From assembly GCA_964470345.1 (NCBI GenBank), contig CAYYBE010000004.1:55643-119642 (forward strand): 64,000 nucleotides of DNA, read 5' to 3'. This stretch comes from CAYYBE01 sp964470345 (GTDB taxonomy: Bacteria > Babelota > Babeliae > Babelales > Babelaceae). Each line of letters opens with the position of its first letter. The stretch's first letter is position 1. The translations under genes were made by a program, and so were the position numbers. The notes under the pieces are model-generated. The model made no database searches and had not been told where the DNA came from. It saw only the letters and a program-made list of their open reading frames with translations. Positions 1-7,854 of the stretch are shown here, piece after piece.

Positions 1-429
1 GGCTCCAAAGAAGCAGTTGCAGATAGTCGAGTATTGGAAAAAGTAGAAAAGGCTATTGCAGATATTGCAGGGCAAATGCCGGTGAGAACGTTGGCTCGTA
101 AGTCGATTGCAACGTTTAAAATCCGTGAAGGAATGCCTATCGGGGTCTGTGTCACTTTACGCAAGCAAAAGATGTATTTCTTTTTAGACAAGTTAATCAA
201 CTTGGCTTTGCCTCGTGTTCGTGATTTCCAAGGCATTGGAACGAAATTTGATGGAAGAGGGAATTATAACCTTGGTATCAAAGAATGGTCGATCTTTCCA
301 GAAACTGATACATCAGGAGTTGAAAAAGTCTACGGTATGAATATAACCATTCATACAACTGCTGAAAACGATCAGCATGGCTTCGAGCTTCTGAAGGGTC
401 TGGGAATGCCATTTAAGAAGAAAAAATAG
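1..429 (+). CDS. rplE: 50S ribosomal protein L5 (5' partial)
   Basis: The reading frame is open from base 1, so the true start lies upstream of the window and the last 142 residues are present (family length about 180). The conserved L5 core is clear: ARKSIATFKIREGMPIG followed by LPRVRDFQGI. L5 binds 5S rRNA in the central protuberance of the large subunit. The next gene is rpsN, the usual spc order. An internal TTG at 34 is not the start, because L5 homology continues upstream of it. Confidence 0.97.
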   Translation, partial: GSKEAVADSRVLEKVEKAIADIAGQMPVRTLARKSIATFKIREGMPIGVCVTLRKQKMYFFLDKLINLALPRVRDFQGIGTKFDGRGNYNLGIKEWSIFPETDTSGVEKVYGMNITIHTTAENDQHGFELLKGLGMPFKKKK

Positions 430-452
430 AGCTCTTTGGTGATCTACTTGGC

Positions 453-469
453 CTCAGGTTGGTCCTGAG
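453..469. repeat. Hairpin in the rplE-rpsN gap
   Basis: CTCAGG (453-458) and CCTGAG (464-469) form a perfect 6-bp stem with loop TTGGT. In E. coli, S8 represses the spc operon at a structure near the L5 start; whether this hairpin has a similar role is unknown. Confidence 0.4.
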
Positions 470-516
470 AGCTTAAGAGAGAATTGCAAGAGAGATCCAA
501 TGAAAGTGAAAGAACT

Positions 517-702
517 ATGGCCACGAAAGCAATGATAGCAAAAAGCAAAAAGACACCTAAATTTGCGATTCGCCACAGGAACCGTTGCAACCTGTGCGGC
601 CGACCTCGCGCTTATATGCGTTTTTTTAAGATGTGTAGACTGTGTTTCCGCAAATTTGCCACTTGGGGTGAATTGCCGGGCGTTAAGAAATGCAGCTGGT
701 AA
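517..702 (+). CDS. rpsN: 30S ribosomal protein S14, type Z (zinc-binding)
   Basis: The 61-residue protein starting at ATG 517 (MATKAMIAKSKK) has the length of the short zinc-binding S14 class. It carries two CxxC pairs, CNLC and CRLC, which should hold a structural zinc, and ends in the conserved GELPGVKKCSW. An upstream TTG at 484 would add 11 residues with no family support. It lies between rplE and rpsH as in most bacterial spc operons. Confidence 0.96.
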   Translation: MATKAMIAKSKKTPKFAIRHRNRCNLCGRPRAYMRFFKMCRLCFRKFATWGELPGVKKCSW

Positions 703-710
703 ATAGCGCT

Positions 711-728
711 CTTTCGAATATTCGAAAG
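711..728. repeat. Perfect 18-bp palindrome between rpsN and rpsH
   Basis: CTTTCGAATATTCGAAAG is self-complementary over its full length. It sits 9 bases after the rpsN stop codon and 28 bases before rpsH. It could be a protein-binding site or an RNA hairpin; no T-run follows, so a terminator is unlikely. Confidence 0.55.
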
Positions 729-756
729 CAGTCCAATGTTTTGTTAAGGAATAACG

Positions 757-1149
757 ATGTCAGTTGATACTATTGGCGATTTTTTGACCATCATTCGCAA
801 TGGCATTGCTCGTTCAAAGCCATCGGTAGAGCTTCCCTATTCAAAGTTGAAGCACAATATCGCTCTTTTGTTTAAACAAGAGGGTTTTATTAGAGATGTG
901 GCAGTTGAAGAGCAAGAAGGCCTAAAACACCTTAAAATTGTGTTGAAATATGTGAATGGCGAATCGGTCATCCATGAGATTAAACGTTTGAGTACTCCGG
1001 GAAGACGTCTCTATCGAGGTGCCTCAAAGGTACAACCGGTGATTGGGGGACTTGGCCTTTCTGTGCTAACCACCAATCGTGGTTTAATGACAGATAAGCA
1101 AGCTCGAACACTTGGTGTTGGTGGCGAAGTCATCTGTACAATTTGGTAA
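757..1149 (+). CDS. rpsH: 30S ribosomal protein S8
   Basis: The 130-residue product has S8 features throughout: an N-terminal DTIGDFLTIIRNGI segment, then KRLSTPGRRLYRG, then the C-terminal GLSVLTTNRGLMTDKQAR and GGEVICTIW. S8 binds the central domain of 16S rRNA and in E. coli is the translational repressor of this operon. ATG 757 is preceded by AAGGA. The next gene, rplF, starts 10 bases after the stop codon. Confidence 0.98.
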   Translation: MSVDTIGDFLTIIRNGIARSKPSVELPYSKLKHNIALLFKQEGFIRDVAVEEQEGLKHLKIVLKYVNGESVIHEIKRLSTPGRRLYRGASKVQPVIGGLGLSVLTTNRGLMTDKQARTLGVGGEVICTIW

Positions 1150-1159
1150 GGGGTCGAGC

Positions 1160-1705
1160 ATGTCAAAGATTGGAAGAAAACCTATCGCCGTTGGAACGGT
1201 GAGCGTTGAGATAAAAGGTACGGAAGTACATTTTAAGGGTAAAAACGCAAGTGGTGTGCATGAATTGCCACCATTGCTCCATGCAGAGATGCGTGATAAG
1301 CATGTGTTGCTTACGTGTGCTCCCAATGCATCCCAGCAAATACGCAAGGCGTATGAGTTATGGGGATTGCATCGAGCGTTATTGGCCAATAAGATTTCAG
1401 GTGCCGATAAAAAGTTTGAAAAAGAGCTTCGCATTGTTGGTCTTGGTTTTAAAGCGATAGCCGCTGGCAACAAGTTGCAATTTACGCTGGGTTATAGTCA
1501 TAAGATCGATTTTGAACTTCCAAAAGAAGTTTCAATTGATATCGATAAAACTGGCCAAGTTTTAATGGCCCGCTCAGCTGATAAAGAAATATTGGGGCAT
1601 GTTTGTAGTAAAATACGATCTTTGCGACTTCCAGAGCCATACAAAGGCACTGGTATTCAGTATGCTACTGAGAAGATTCGTCGTAAAGTCGGTAAGAAAA
1701 AGTAA
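1160..1705 (+). CDS. rplF: 50S ribosomal protein L6
   Basis: The start at ATG 1160 gives [11 protein letters not shown] and a 181-residue protein, the normal length. A GTG at 1112 in the same frame would overlap rpsH and add 16 unrelated residues. The C-terminal half has the L6 signature [28 protein letters not shown]6 lies near the factor-binding site of the large subunit. A GGGGTCGAG stretch precedes the start. Confidence 0.97.
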   Translation: MSKIGRKPIAVGTVSVEIKGTEVHFKGKNASGVHELPPLLHAEMRDKHVLLTCAPNASQQIRKAYELWGLHRALLANKISGADKKFEKELRIVGLGFKAIAAGNKLQFTLGYSHKIDFELPKEVSIDIDKTGQVLMARSADKEILGHVCSKIRSLRLPEPYKGTGIQYATEKIRRKVGKKK

Positions 1706-1725
1706 AAGCTAGACAGGAGAAAACG

Positions 1726-2076
1726 GTGTCATTAGCACGAAATATCAAGCTTGGTCGACAACGAAGAACTCGTCGAGTTCGATCAAAAATCACAGGAACT
1801 TTGCCACGCGTTTCCGTGTTTCGAAGCTTGCGTCAGATACGGGTTCAAGTCATTGATGACCAAGCACAGAAGACGTTGGCCAGCTGCTCATCCCTCGAAC
1901 TTACCGGGATTGTGGGAGATAAAAAGGCCATGGCCAGTGCTGTTGGTAAGGAACTTGCCAAGCGAGCATTAGCAGCAGGCGTTTCAGCAGCAGTATTTGA
2001 CCGTGGAAGTTTTTTGTTTCATGGTAGAGTAAAGGCGGTAGCCGATGCTTTGCGTGAAGGTGGATTAAAGATTTGA
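1726..2076 (+). CDS. rplR: 50S ribosomal protein L18
   Basis: The 116-residue product begins at GTG 1726, with AGGAGA six bases upstream. It has the basic N-terminal tail, then [20 protein letters not shown], and the C-terminal [27 protein letters not shown] typical of L18, a 5S rRNA binder. Its TGA stop lies at the base of a long hairpin that fills the gap before rpsE. Confidence 0.97.
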   Translation: MSLARNIKLGRQRRTRRVRSKITGTLPRVSVFRSLRQIRVQVIDDQAQKTLASCSSLELTGIVGDKKAMASAVGKELAKRALAAGVSAAVFDRGSFLFHGRVKAVADALREGGLKI

Positions 2077-2148
2077 AGATTTTTTCACAGATTATTGTGT
2101 AAAAATCTTCGATATCGAAGAAGCAGATTTACGAGGCGAGGTGCCTCG
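2075..2148. repeat. Two hairpins in the rplR-rpsE gap
   Basis: The first hairpin pairs GAAGATTTTTTCACA (2075-2089) with its near-perfect complement at 2096-2110: 14 pairs, one T-T mismatch, loop GATTAT. It overlaps the rplR stop codon. The second pairs CGAGGC (2132-2137) with GCCTCG (2143-2148). The 117-base gap is the longest in the upstream part of this operon. Possible roles are attenuation, RNA processing or a ribosomal-protein binding site. Confidence 0.55.
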
Positions 2149-2193
2149 ATAAAATTAGCCAGCGATATTTGAGAAGAAGTAGGAACAAGAGCA

Positions 2194-2769
2194 ATGGCAA
2201 AACAAACAACTAGAGAAATGACGGACAGACGAGGCGGTCCCGCAGGAGCGGCCACAGATCGAGCTGACAGTTCATTTGTAGACACAGTTATCAGTGTACG
2301 ACGGGTTACGAAAGTAACCAAAGGTGGTAAACGTTTTTCGTTTTCAGCCTTTGTCGTATCTGGTGATCAAAAGGGAAACGTTGGAATCGGCCTTGGTAAG
2401 AGCCGCGAAGCATCTTCTGCAATTGCAAAAGCAACATTGCGCGCTCGTAAGACTATGATTCCTGTTGCCTTACGTAACAATACATTAACGTATGATGTAA
2501 CGGGCCGCCATGGTGCTTCATCGGTAATCTTGCGTGCTGCATGCAAAGGTACCGGGGTTGTTGCTGGTAAAGCGGTGCGTGCTGTTATGGTTGCATTAGG
2601 CGTTAAAGACGTTTTGGCCAAAGTTATTGGCAAAACTCGTTCAGGACAAAATATTGTAAAAGCGACGTTACATGCTTTAGCTAAATGTCGTTCAGCAAAA
2701 CATCTTGCAGATTTACGCGGCAAGACGATTTTAGAAATAGCAAAGGGAAGTCATGTTAGCGCTCAATAA
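2194..2769 (+). CDS. rpsE: 30S ribosomal protein S5
   Basis: The 191-residue protein has the S5 double-stranded-RNA-binding domain (VISVRRVTKVTKGGKRFSFS, then GDQKGNVGIGLGKSREA) and the C-terminal RAVMVALGVKDVLAKVIGKT segment. It helps shape the decoding site and mRNA entry channel. ATG 2194 follows a weak GAAG/AGGA region. The end overlaps rplO by 17 bases, which suggests translational coupling. No rpmD lies between them. Confidence 0.98.
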   Translation: MAKQTTREMTDRRGGPAGAATDRADSSFVDTVISVRRVTKVTKGGKRFSFSAFVVSGDQKGNVGIGLGKSREASSAIAKATLRARKTMIPVALRNNTLTYDVTGRHGASSVILRAACKGTGVVAGKAVRAVMVALGVKDVLAKVIGKTRSGQNIVKATLHALAKCRSAKHLADLRGKTILEIAKGSHVSAQ

Positions 2770-3193
2770 ACTTGTTTCGACTCATAAAGCTCGCAAGCGC
2801 ATTGGTCGCGGTGGAAGCCGTGGTGGAACCTCAGGTCGAGGTCACAAAGGTCAAAAGGCTCGTACGAGTGGGACCGTTGGACCATTATTTGAAGGTGGCC
2901 AATTACCATTGCACCGTCGTTTGCCAAAACGTGGTTTTAATAATGCTCGTTTTGCCGTTGAATATGAGATCGTTAAGCTTGGTACATTGCATGAAGTATT
3001 TACTGCAGGAACAGATGTTACCAAAGAGCTTATGATGGAAAAAGGATTAATTCGTTCAAAGGGGCTTATTAAAGTACTCGTATCAGGCGAATTGACTAAA
3101 AAGTTGCGCATTCAAGCTGACGCTTGGAGTAAGACTGCAGAAGAAGCCGTTACCAAATTAGGTGGGGAGCTTTATAAAGCAAAGGAGAGTTAA
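2753..3193 (+). CDS. rplO: 50S ribosomal protein L15
   Basis: The product (146 residues) shows the glycine- and arginine-rich L15 N-terminus, RKRIGRGGSRGGTSGRGHKGQKAR, followed by GGQLPLHRRLPKRGFNN. Its start overlaps the end of rpsE, and secY starts 3 bases after its stop. In many bacteria rpmD precedes this gene; here it is absent. Confidence 0.97.
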   Translation: MLALNKLVSTHKARKRIGRGGSRGGTSGRGHKGQKARTSGTVGPLFEGGQLPLHRRLPKRGFNNARFAVEYEIVKLGTLHEVFTAGTDVTKELMMEKGLIRSKGLIKVLVSGELTKKLRIQADAWSKTAEEAVTKLGGELYKAKES

Positions 3194-3196
3194 ACC

Positions 3197-4504
3197 GTGA
3201 TTTTGGTCAAGAACTTTAAGAATATTTTTCGTATTCCTGAATTGACGCAAAAATTATTGTTTACACTGGGAGTACTTGTTGTTTTTCGATTAGGTTCATT
3301 TATTCCAGTTGCCGGGGTTAATATTGCTCGGTTATCTGAAATTATGAGTCAAAGCGAAGGTTTCGCAGGATTATTGAAGTATTTGGATATTTTGTCTGCA
3401 GGTGCATTGACGCAATGTACGCTCTTTGCACTGGGTATTGGTCCTTACATCACCGCTTCCATTATTATGCAAGTGTTGAGTATGGGCGGTATGCAGTATT
3501 TAGAGCAGCTTTCCAAGGATGAATATGGTCGTAAGCAAATTAACCAATACACGCGCTATTTGACCATCGGTGTTTCGGTCATGTGGAGCGGTGCGTTGCT
3601 TGCGTTCCTTGAGTCGAATAACTTGGTCTTAACGCCAGGTCTCGGTTTCCGCCTCTTCTTTATTTTGAGCGTGGTTACCGGTTCTTTGGTTGTTATGTGG
3701 CTTGGGGAACAGATCTCATTGCGTGGACTTGGCAATGGAAGTTCAGTTCTTATTTTCGCCTCTATTGTTGCTAAGCTTCCAACGGATGTGATTAGAACGA
3801 TCGCTGGAGTTCAGTCAGGAACGTTATCAGCTTTTGTGGCTTGGTTTGCCCTTCTATTCTTTGTAGCTGTAGCTGCTGCTATTATCTATTTAGAAAAGGG
3901 TGAGCGTAAGATTCCCGTACAGTATGCTCGTCGGGTTATCGGGAACCGGGTTTATGGGGGACAAAATACCTATATTCCGTTCAAGATTAACTCGGTTGGG
4001 GTTATGCCTGCGATCTTTGCTGGTACTGCACTTCAAATTCCTGTATTTATAGCAGGGGCTCTTGCATCCAAATGGACGGTATTCCAATGGCTGAAAGATG
4101 CGCTTACGATTAATGGTGCACTCTATAACGTTTTGACCTTTGGGTTAATTGTCTTTTTCTCCTATGCCTATACGGCTATGGTTTTCAAGCCAACTGACTT
4201 AGCAGATAATATGAAGAAAAGTGGCGGTTTTATTCCTGGCATTAGACCGGGAAGACTGACGGCTGAGTATTTTGACTATCTGTTGTTACGGGTCGGATTG
4301 GTAGGAGCAATTTACCTGGGTGTTTTGGTGATTTTACCTAACATTTTCCAAAAAGTTGCTACGTTGCCGTTTTGGCTTGGTGGGACATCTCTGTTGATTA
4401 TGGTAGGGGTTGCTCTTGAGTTTTCATCACAGATTGAGTCGTACCTCATTGAAAATAAATACGGAAGCTTTTTAACCTCCGGTCGGCTTAAAAATAGGGT
4501 CTAG
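3197..4504 (+). CDS. secY: Protein translocase subunit SecY
   Basis: The 435-residue membrane protein forms the protein-conducting channel of the Sec system. It shows the SecY start (KNIFRIPELTQKLLFTLGVLVVFRLGSFIPVAGV), GIGPYITASIIMQVL, the cytosolic loop GERKIPVQYARR, and the C-terminal IRPGRLTAEYFDYLLLRV. About ten hydrophobic segments can be seen. GTG 3197 follows AAAGGAGAG at good spacing. The many signal peptides in this window need this channel. Confidence 0.98.
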   Translation: MILVKNFKNIFRIPELTQKLLFTLGVLVVFRLGSFIPVAGVNIARLSEIMSQSEGFAGLLKYLDILSAGALTQCTLFALGIGPYITASIIMQVLSMGGMQYLEQLSKDEYGRKQINQYTRYLTIGVSVMWSGALLAFLESNNLVLTPGLGFRLFFILSVVTGSLVVMWLGEQISLRGLGNGSSVLIFASIVAKLPTDVIRTIAGVQSGTLSAFVAWFALLFFVAVAAAIIYLEKGERKIPVQYARRVIGNRVYGGQNTYIPFKINSVGVMPAIFAGTALQIPVFIAGALASKWTVFQWLKDALTINGALYNVLTFGLIVFFSYAYTAMVFKPTDLADNMKKSGGFIPGIRPGRLTAEYFDYLLLRVGLVGAIYLGVLVILPNIFQKVATLPFWLGGTSLLIMVGVALEFSSQIESYLIENKYGSFLTSGRLKNRV

Positions 4505-4510
4505 ATAGTC

Positions 4511-5200
4511 ATGGCACGCAAGATATACATCTTTATAGGTCCTCCAGGGGCAGGCAAGGGTACGTTGGCACGGCTGTGCACCCAACGACTTGGGTGGGAG
4601 CAGTGTTCAACCGGTGATCTGTGTCGAAAAATGATTGCAGAAGGGACCGAAATCGGGAAACAGATAGACGCGCTTATAAAATCTGGTAAGCTTATTTCGG
4701 ATAGTCTTATTCTTGAAATGGTTGATCATTGGCTAACAGGGCGCGTAAATACCCAACATGTTGGGGGTTGCTCATCTATTATTTTAGATGGAGTTCCGCG
4801 AACCTTGGAGCAGGCTCAACGGCTTGATGAGATCTTGACTAAGCCCCTTTTTGCTGACGTAGAACTTTCGATTATTGAGCTTAAGCTTGATGATGCATCG
4901 GTTATTCAGCGGCTGACCACACGTTTGATTTGTGCAAACAAAGAGTGCTGTGCGGTTTTCTCGCTGGCTGATGGACAAAATCTTGCAGCCTGTAAAGAAT
5001 GTGAAGCGCCATTAGTTAAAAGAACTGATGATGTTGAGCAAGTTATTCGGGAACGCTTGGCCTGTTATTATACAATGGCATGTCCTTTGGTAGAGTACTA
5101 CCGAGGAACGAAGCGGTCCGTTAAGGAGCTTGACGTTGCAAAGCCGGTGCATGAAGTCTATGAAAATTTTGTGACGCTTGCTGGTGTGAAGGCATCATGA
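4511..5200 (+). CDS. adk: Adenylate kinase
   Basis: The 229-residue enzyme interconverts ATP + AMP and 2 ADP. The P-loop GPPGAGKGT is at residues 9-17, followed by CSTGDLCRKMI and the AMP-site motif DGVPRTLEQA (usually DGFPRT). The LID carries cysteines (CANKEC and CKEC) that could bind zinc, then VKRTDD. The start lies 6 bases after secY and the end overlaps map in ATGA, the classic secY-adk-map order. Confidence 0.97.
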   Translation: MARKIYIFIGPPGAGKGTLARLCTQRLGWEQCSTGDLCRKMIAEGTEIGKQIDALIKSGKLISDSLILEMVDHWLTGRVNTQHVGGCSSIILDGVPRTLEQAQRLDEILTKPLFADVELSIIELKLDDASVIQRLTTRLICANKECCAVFSLADGQNLAACKECEAPLVKRTDDVEQVIRERLACYYTMACPLVEYYRGTKRSVKELDVAKPVHEVYENFVTLAGVKAS

Positions 5201-5952
5201 TTGAATTAAAAAATGAACAAGCCTTTGCGACTATGCGCAAGGCGGGAATATATCTCGCTGAATTATTTGAAATACTTGAAGCATCGCTTTCTGAAGGGAT
5301 GAGTACACTTGATATTGAATTAATGATCCAAAAGGGTCTTGCTGAGCGGAAGATGATCTCGAGCTCGATGGGATATGCTGGATATCGATATGCAAGTTGT
5401 ATTTCTCTCAATGATGAAGTGGTGCATGGGATTCCACGTGCTGATCGACGGATACGTCCTGGCGATTTGGTAAAAGTTGACGTGTGTGCTTCATGGCAAG
5501 GGTATTGCGCTGATATGACGCGGTGCTACCAAGTACCGCCAGTCTCTCAGGCTGCCGATGCGCTTGTTCAAGCTGCACAGCGGGCTTTAGATGCAGGAAT
5601 TGCTTGCGCAGTTCCCGGGAAGCATCTTACCGATATTTCTTTCGCTATCCAGCAGGAGGTCGAACGAGCTGGTTTTCAGGTTGTTCGTGACTTTGCAGGG
5701 CATGGCATTGGAAGGAAAATGCACGAGGACCCTGAGATTTTGAATTACGGGCACCCGGGGCGTGGTCCGGTTATTCGTGAAGGCATGGCCTTTGCGCTTG
5801 AACCGATGATTACCCAAGGGAACTATCAGGTTCGTGTTGACCGCGATGGTTGGACAGCCCGTACGGTTGATGGCAGTTTGGCGGCGCATGTGGAGGATAC
5901 TATCCTGGTCACGGCACGGGGACCAGAAGTTACCACCAGAATGAAAAAGTAG
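5197..5952 (+). CDS. map: Methionine aminopeptidase, type I
   Basis: This 251-residue enzyme removes the initiator methionine. The five dinuclear-metal ligands can be seen: the two Asp in VDVCASWQGYCADMT, His in GHGIGRKMHEDP, Glu in ALEPMI, and Glu in VEDTILV. The substrate-binding His is in NDEVVHGIP. It overlaps adk by 4 bases and lies just upstream of infA, so it is part of the same transcript. Confidence 0.97.
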   Translation: MIELKNEQAFATMRKAGIYLAELFEILEASLSEGMSTLDIELMIQKGLAERKMISSSMGYAGYRYASCISLNDEVVHGIPRADRRIRPGDLVKVDVCASWQGYCADMTRCYQVPPVSQAADALVQAAQRALDAGIACAVPGKHLTDISFAIQQEVERAGFQVVRDFAGHGIGRKMHEDPEILNYGHPGRGPVIREGMAFALEPMITQGNYQVRVDRDGWTARTVDGSLAAHVEDTILVTARGPEVTTRMKK

Positions 5953-5961
5953 TGTAGAATT

Positions 5962-6189
5962 ATGGCAAAACAGAAAGATAATGTTATTCGGGTAGAAGGT
6001 GTAGTTAAAGAAGCATTGCCGAATGCAATGTTTTATGTAGAGATCGAAGGTGGGCATACGATTTTGGCTCACGTCTCTGGCAAGATGCGTATGAACTACA
6101 TTCGTATTTTACCGGGGGATAGGGTAACGGTTGAACTCTCCCCGTATGATTTGACCCGCGGACGTTTGATTGTTCGCCACAAATCATAA
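5962..6189 (+). CDS. infA: Translation initiation factor IF-1
   Basis: The 75-residue OB-fold protein has typical IF-1 segments: [44 protein letters not shown], then [18 protein letters not shown]. It binds the ribosomal A site during initiation. It sits between map and rpmJ, as in many spc-alpha junctions. Confidence 0.98.
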   Translation: MAKQKDNVIRVEGVVKEALPNAMFYVEIEGGHTILAHVSGKMRMNYIRILPGDRVTVELSPYDLTRGRLIVRHKS

Positions 6190-6219
6190 ACAGCATCGTA
6201 TGGTTGTGTAAGGAATATT

Positions 6220-6336
6220 ATGAAGGTAAGAACATCAGTTAAGAAGATTTGTAGCGATTGTCGCACGATTAAACGTGGTGGTATTGTGAGGATTATCTGT
6301 AAAAAGAATCCTCGCCATAAACAACGTCAAGGATAA
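6220..6336 (+). CDS. rpmJ: 50S ribosomal protein L36
   Basis: This small gene encodes 38 residues starting [11 protein letters not shown]. Three Cys and a His (C11, C14, C27, H33) form the zinc-ribbon pattern of the zinc-binding L36 class. TAAGGAA precedes ATG 6220. It lies between infA and rpsM, its standard place. Confidence 0.96.
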   Translation: MKVRTSVKKICSDCRTIKRGGIVRIICKKNPRHKQRQG

Positions 6337-6368
6337 GTTCGAGCAACGTGCAATAAGGGATAGGTTGT

Positions 6369-6758
6369 ATGGTAAGAATCTCAGGTGTTAATTTACCCAT
6401 GAACAAGCGAGTCGAGTTTGGCTTGACCTATGTTTTTGGGATTGGTTTGAAACTCTCTCGTGATATTTTGAAGAAAGTGCGTGTTAATCTCGATACGCGC
6501 GTCAGAAATTTATCCGAAGAAGAAGTTGCAGCGATTGAAAAAGAGATCACGAACAACTATATGGTTGAAGGTGATTTGCGAAAAGATATTTATCAAAATA
6601 TCCGCCGTCTCCAAGAAATTGGATCGTATCGTGGTTTGCGACACAAGAAATCATTGCCCGTTCGTGGTCAGCGTACTAAGACAAATGCTCGTACGCGTAA
6701 AGGTCCTCGTAAGGCAACAAACGTAGTCGCGATGAAGCGTAAGGTAACGAAAAAATAG
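6369..6758 (+). CDS. rpsM: 30S ribosomal protein S13
   Basis: The 129-residue protein starts [26 protein letters not shown] and has the helix-two-turn-helix region plus the conserved basic C-terminus [29 protein letters not shown]13 sits in the head of the small subunit and contacts the large subunit. It is the first gene of the alpha-operon part. Confidence 0.98.
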   Translation: MVRISGVNLPMNKRVEFGLTYVFGIGLKLSRDILKKVRVNLDTRVRNLSEEEVAAIEKEITNNYMVEGDLRKDIYQNIRRLQEIGSYRGLRHKKSLPVRGQRTKTNARTRKGPRKATNVVAMKRKVTKK

Positions 6759-6778
6759 TAGGTAAAGGATAAAAAAGC

Positions 6779-7162
6779 ATGGCATACAAGAAGAAAGCAA
6801 AGCGAGCTCGCCGTCAGGTGCCTGTTGCTCTTGTACACGTTTCATCATCGTTCAATAATACGATGGTAGCGGTAACAACGCCTGAAGGAGATGTGCTTTT
6901 ACGTCAAAGCGCAGGGAAACTTGGCTTTAAGGGTACGCGTAAAGGTACGCCGTTTGCAGCCTCTCAGGTTGGGACTACCTTGGCAAAAGATATGGCAATA
7001 TTGGGAATTAAAACCATCGAAGTCAATTTGCAAGGACCTGGCTCTGGGCGTGACTCTGTCGTACGTTCGTTACAGGCTTCTGGATTTGTAGTTTCGGTGT
7101 TGCGTGACGTAACTCCACTGCCTCATAATGGCTGTCGTGCACCGAAAAAACGTCGTGTATAA
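6779..7162 (+). CDS. rpsK: 30S ribosomal protein S11
   Basis: The 127-residue product has the S11 signature: HVSSSFNNTMVAVTTPEGDVL, GFKGTRKGTPFAA, NLQGPGSGRDSVVRSLQ, and the C-terminal DVTPLPHNGCRAPKKRRV. It forms part of the platform at the mRNA exit. It starts 20 bases after rpsM. Confidence 0.98.
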   Translation: MAYKKKAKRARRQVPVALVHVSSSFNNTMVAVTTPEGDVLLRQSAGKLGFKGTRKGTPFAASQVGTTLAKDMAILGIKTIEVNLQGPGSGRDSVVRSLQASGFVVSVLRDVTPLPHNGCRAPKKRRV

Positions 7163-7163
7163 A

Positions 7164-7191
7164 GTCACGGACTTACGGTCACGGACCTGCG
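7164..7191. repeat. Two-copy 14-bp tandem repeat in the rpsK-rpsD gap
   Basis: GTCACGGACTTACG (7164-7177) is followed directly by GTCACGGACCTGCG (7178-7191); the copies differ at two positions. A further partial GTC follows. It is far too short for a CRISPR array. No function can be assigned. Confidence 0.5.
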
Positions 7192-7230
7192 GTCGTTGAC
7201 CTGGAATACTTTTTTTGAATAATATGGAGC

Positions 7231-7803
7231 ATGATGAACACTAAAACTTCGCGTCAAGAAACAACAACTTCTCGCATGCAGAATAAACCTGCGCAAAAAA
7301 AGAATATGCGCAAAAAAACGGAATATGGCCGTCAGCTTGATGAAAAACAAAAAGTTAAGGAAATGTACGGTTTGCGTGAAAAGCAATTCGCTCGTTTTTA
7401 TGATGCAGCAGCTCACAGTCAACAAGCAACGGGTGATATGTTGCTGAGTTTACTCGAACGACGTTTAGATAACGTTATCTATCGTTTGAAGTTTGCTACC
7501 ACACGTACCCAGGCCCGCCAGATGGTTGTGCATGGACATGTTTTGGTTAATGGCAAAAAAGTTCACTCACCATCATTTTTAACTGGGGTGAATGACCAAG
7601 TTGCTCTTGCACCAAAAGTTGAGAAGATGCCGGTCTTTTTAGAAACAGTTGTTGAAAAACGATTAAAGACAGCAGCCAAAGTGCCTGATTGGTTAGAGCT
7701 TGATAAGCAAGGACATGCTGGTCGTGTTTTGCGTCACCCAGTTCGTACCGATATACAGGCGCCAATTGAGGAATACCTCATTGTTGAGTTGTACTCGAAA
7801 TAA
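7231..7803 (+). CDS. rpsD: 30S ribosomal protein S4 (atypical N-terminus)
   Basis: From about residue 30 the 190-residue protein is standard S4: YGRQLDEKQKVKEMYGLREKQFARFY, then the S4 RNA-binding domain LLERRLDNVIYRLKFATTRTQARQMVVHGHVLVNG. The first 30 residues are a Ser/Thr/Lys-rich stretch without the usual RYxGPxxKxxRRxG segment or N-terminal cysteines, and the protein is shorter than the usual 200-208. No in-frame upstream start restores that segment. ATG 7234 is an equal start choice. Confidence 0.95.
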   Translation: MMNTKTSRQETTTSRMQNKPAQKKNMRKKTEYGRQLDEKQKVKEMYGLREKQFARFYDAAAHSQQATGDMLLSLLERRLDNVIYRLKFATTRTQARQMVVHGHVLVNGKKVHSPSFLTGVNDQVALAPKVEKMPVFLETVVEKRLKTAAKVPDWLELDKQGHAGRVLRHPVRTDIQAPIEEYLIVELYSK

Positions 7804-7826
7804 TCGCGATATAATGATAATCGCGA
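7804..7826. promoter_or_regulatory. Palindrome with TATAAT upstream of rpoA
   Basis: TCGCGAT (7804-7810) and ATCGCGA (7820-7826) form a perfect inverted repeat that encloses TATAAT at 7810-7815. It lies between rpsD and rpoA, 28 bases before the rpoA start. It may be an internal promoter with an operator or a transcript hairpin. No good -35 box at 16-18 bp was found. Confidence 0.35.
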
Positions 7827-7854
7827 CATAATCGTTGGTAACACAGGAGATATT

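Noticed and set aside
7164..7191. CRISPR-like direct repeat
   Set aside because: Only two adjacent 14-base copies with no spacers and no cas genes nearby.
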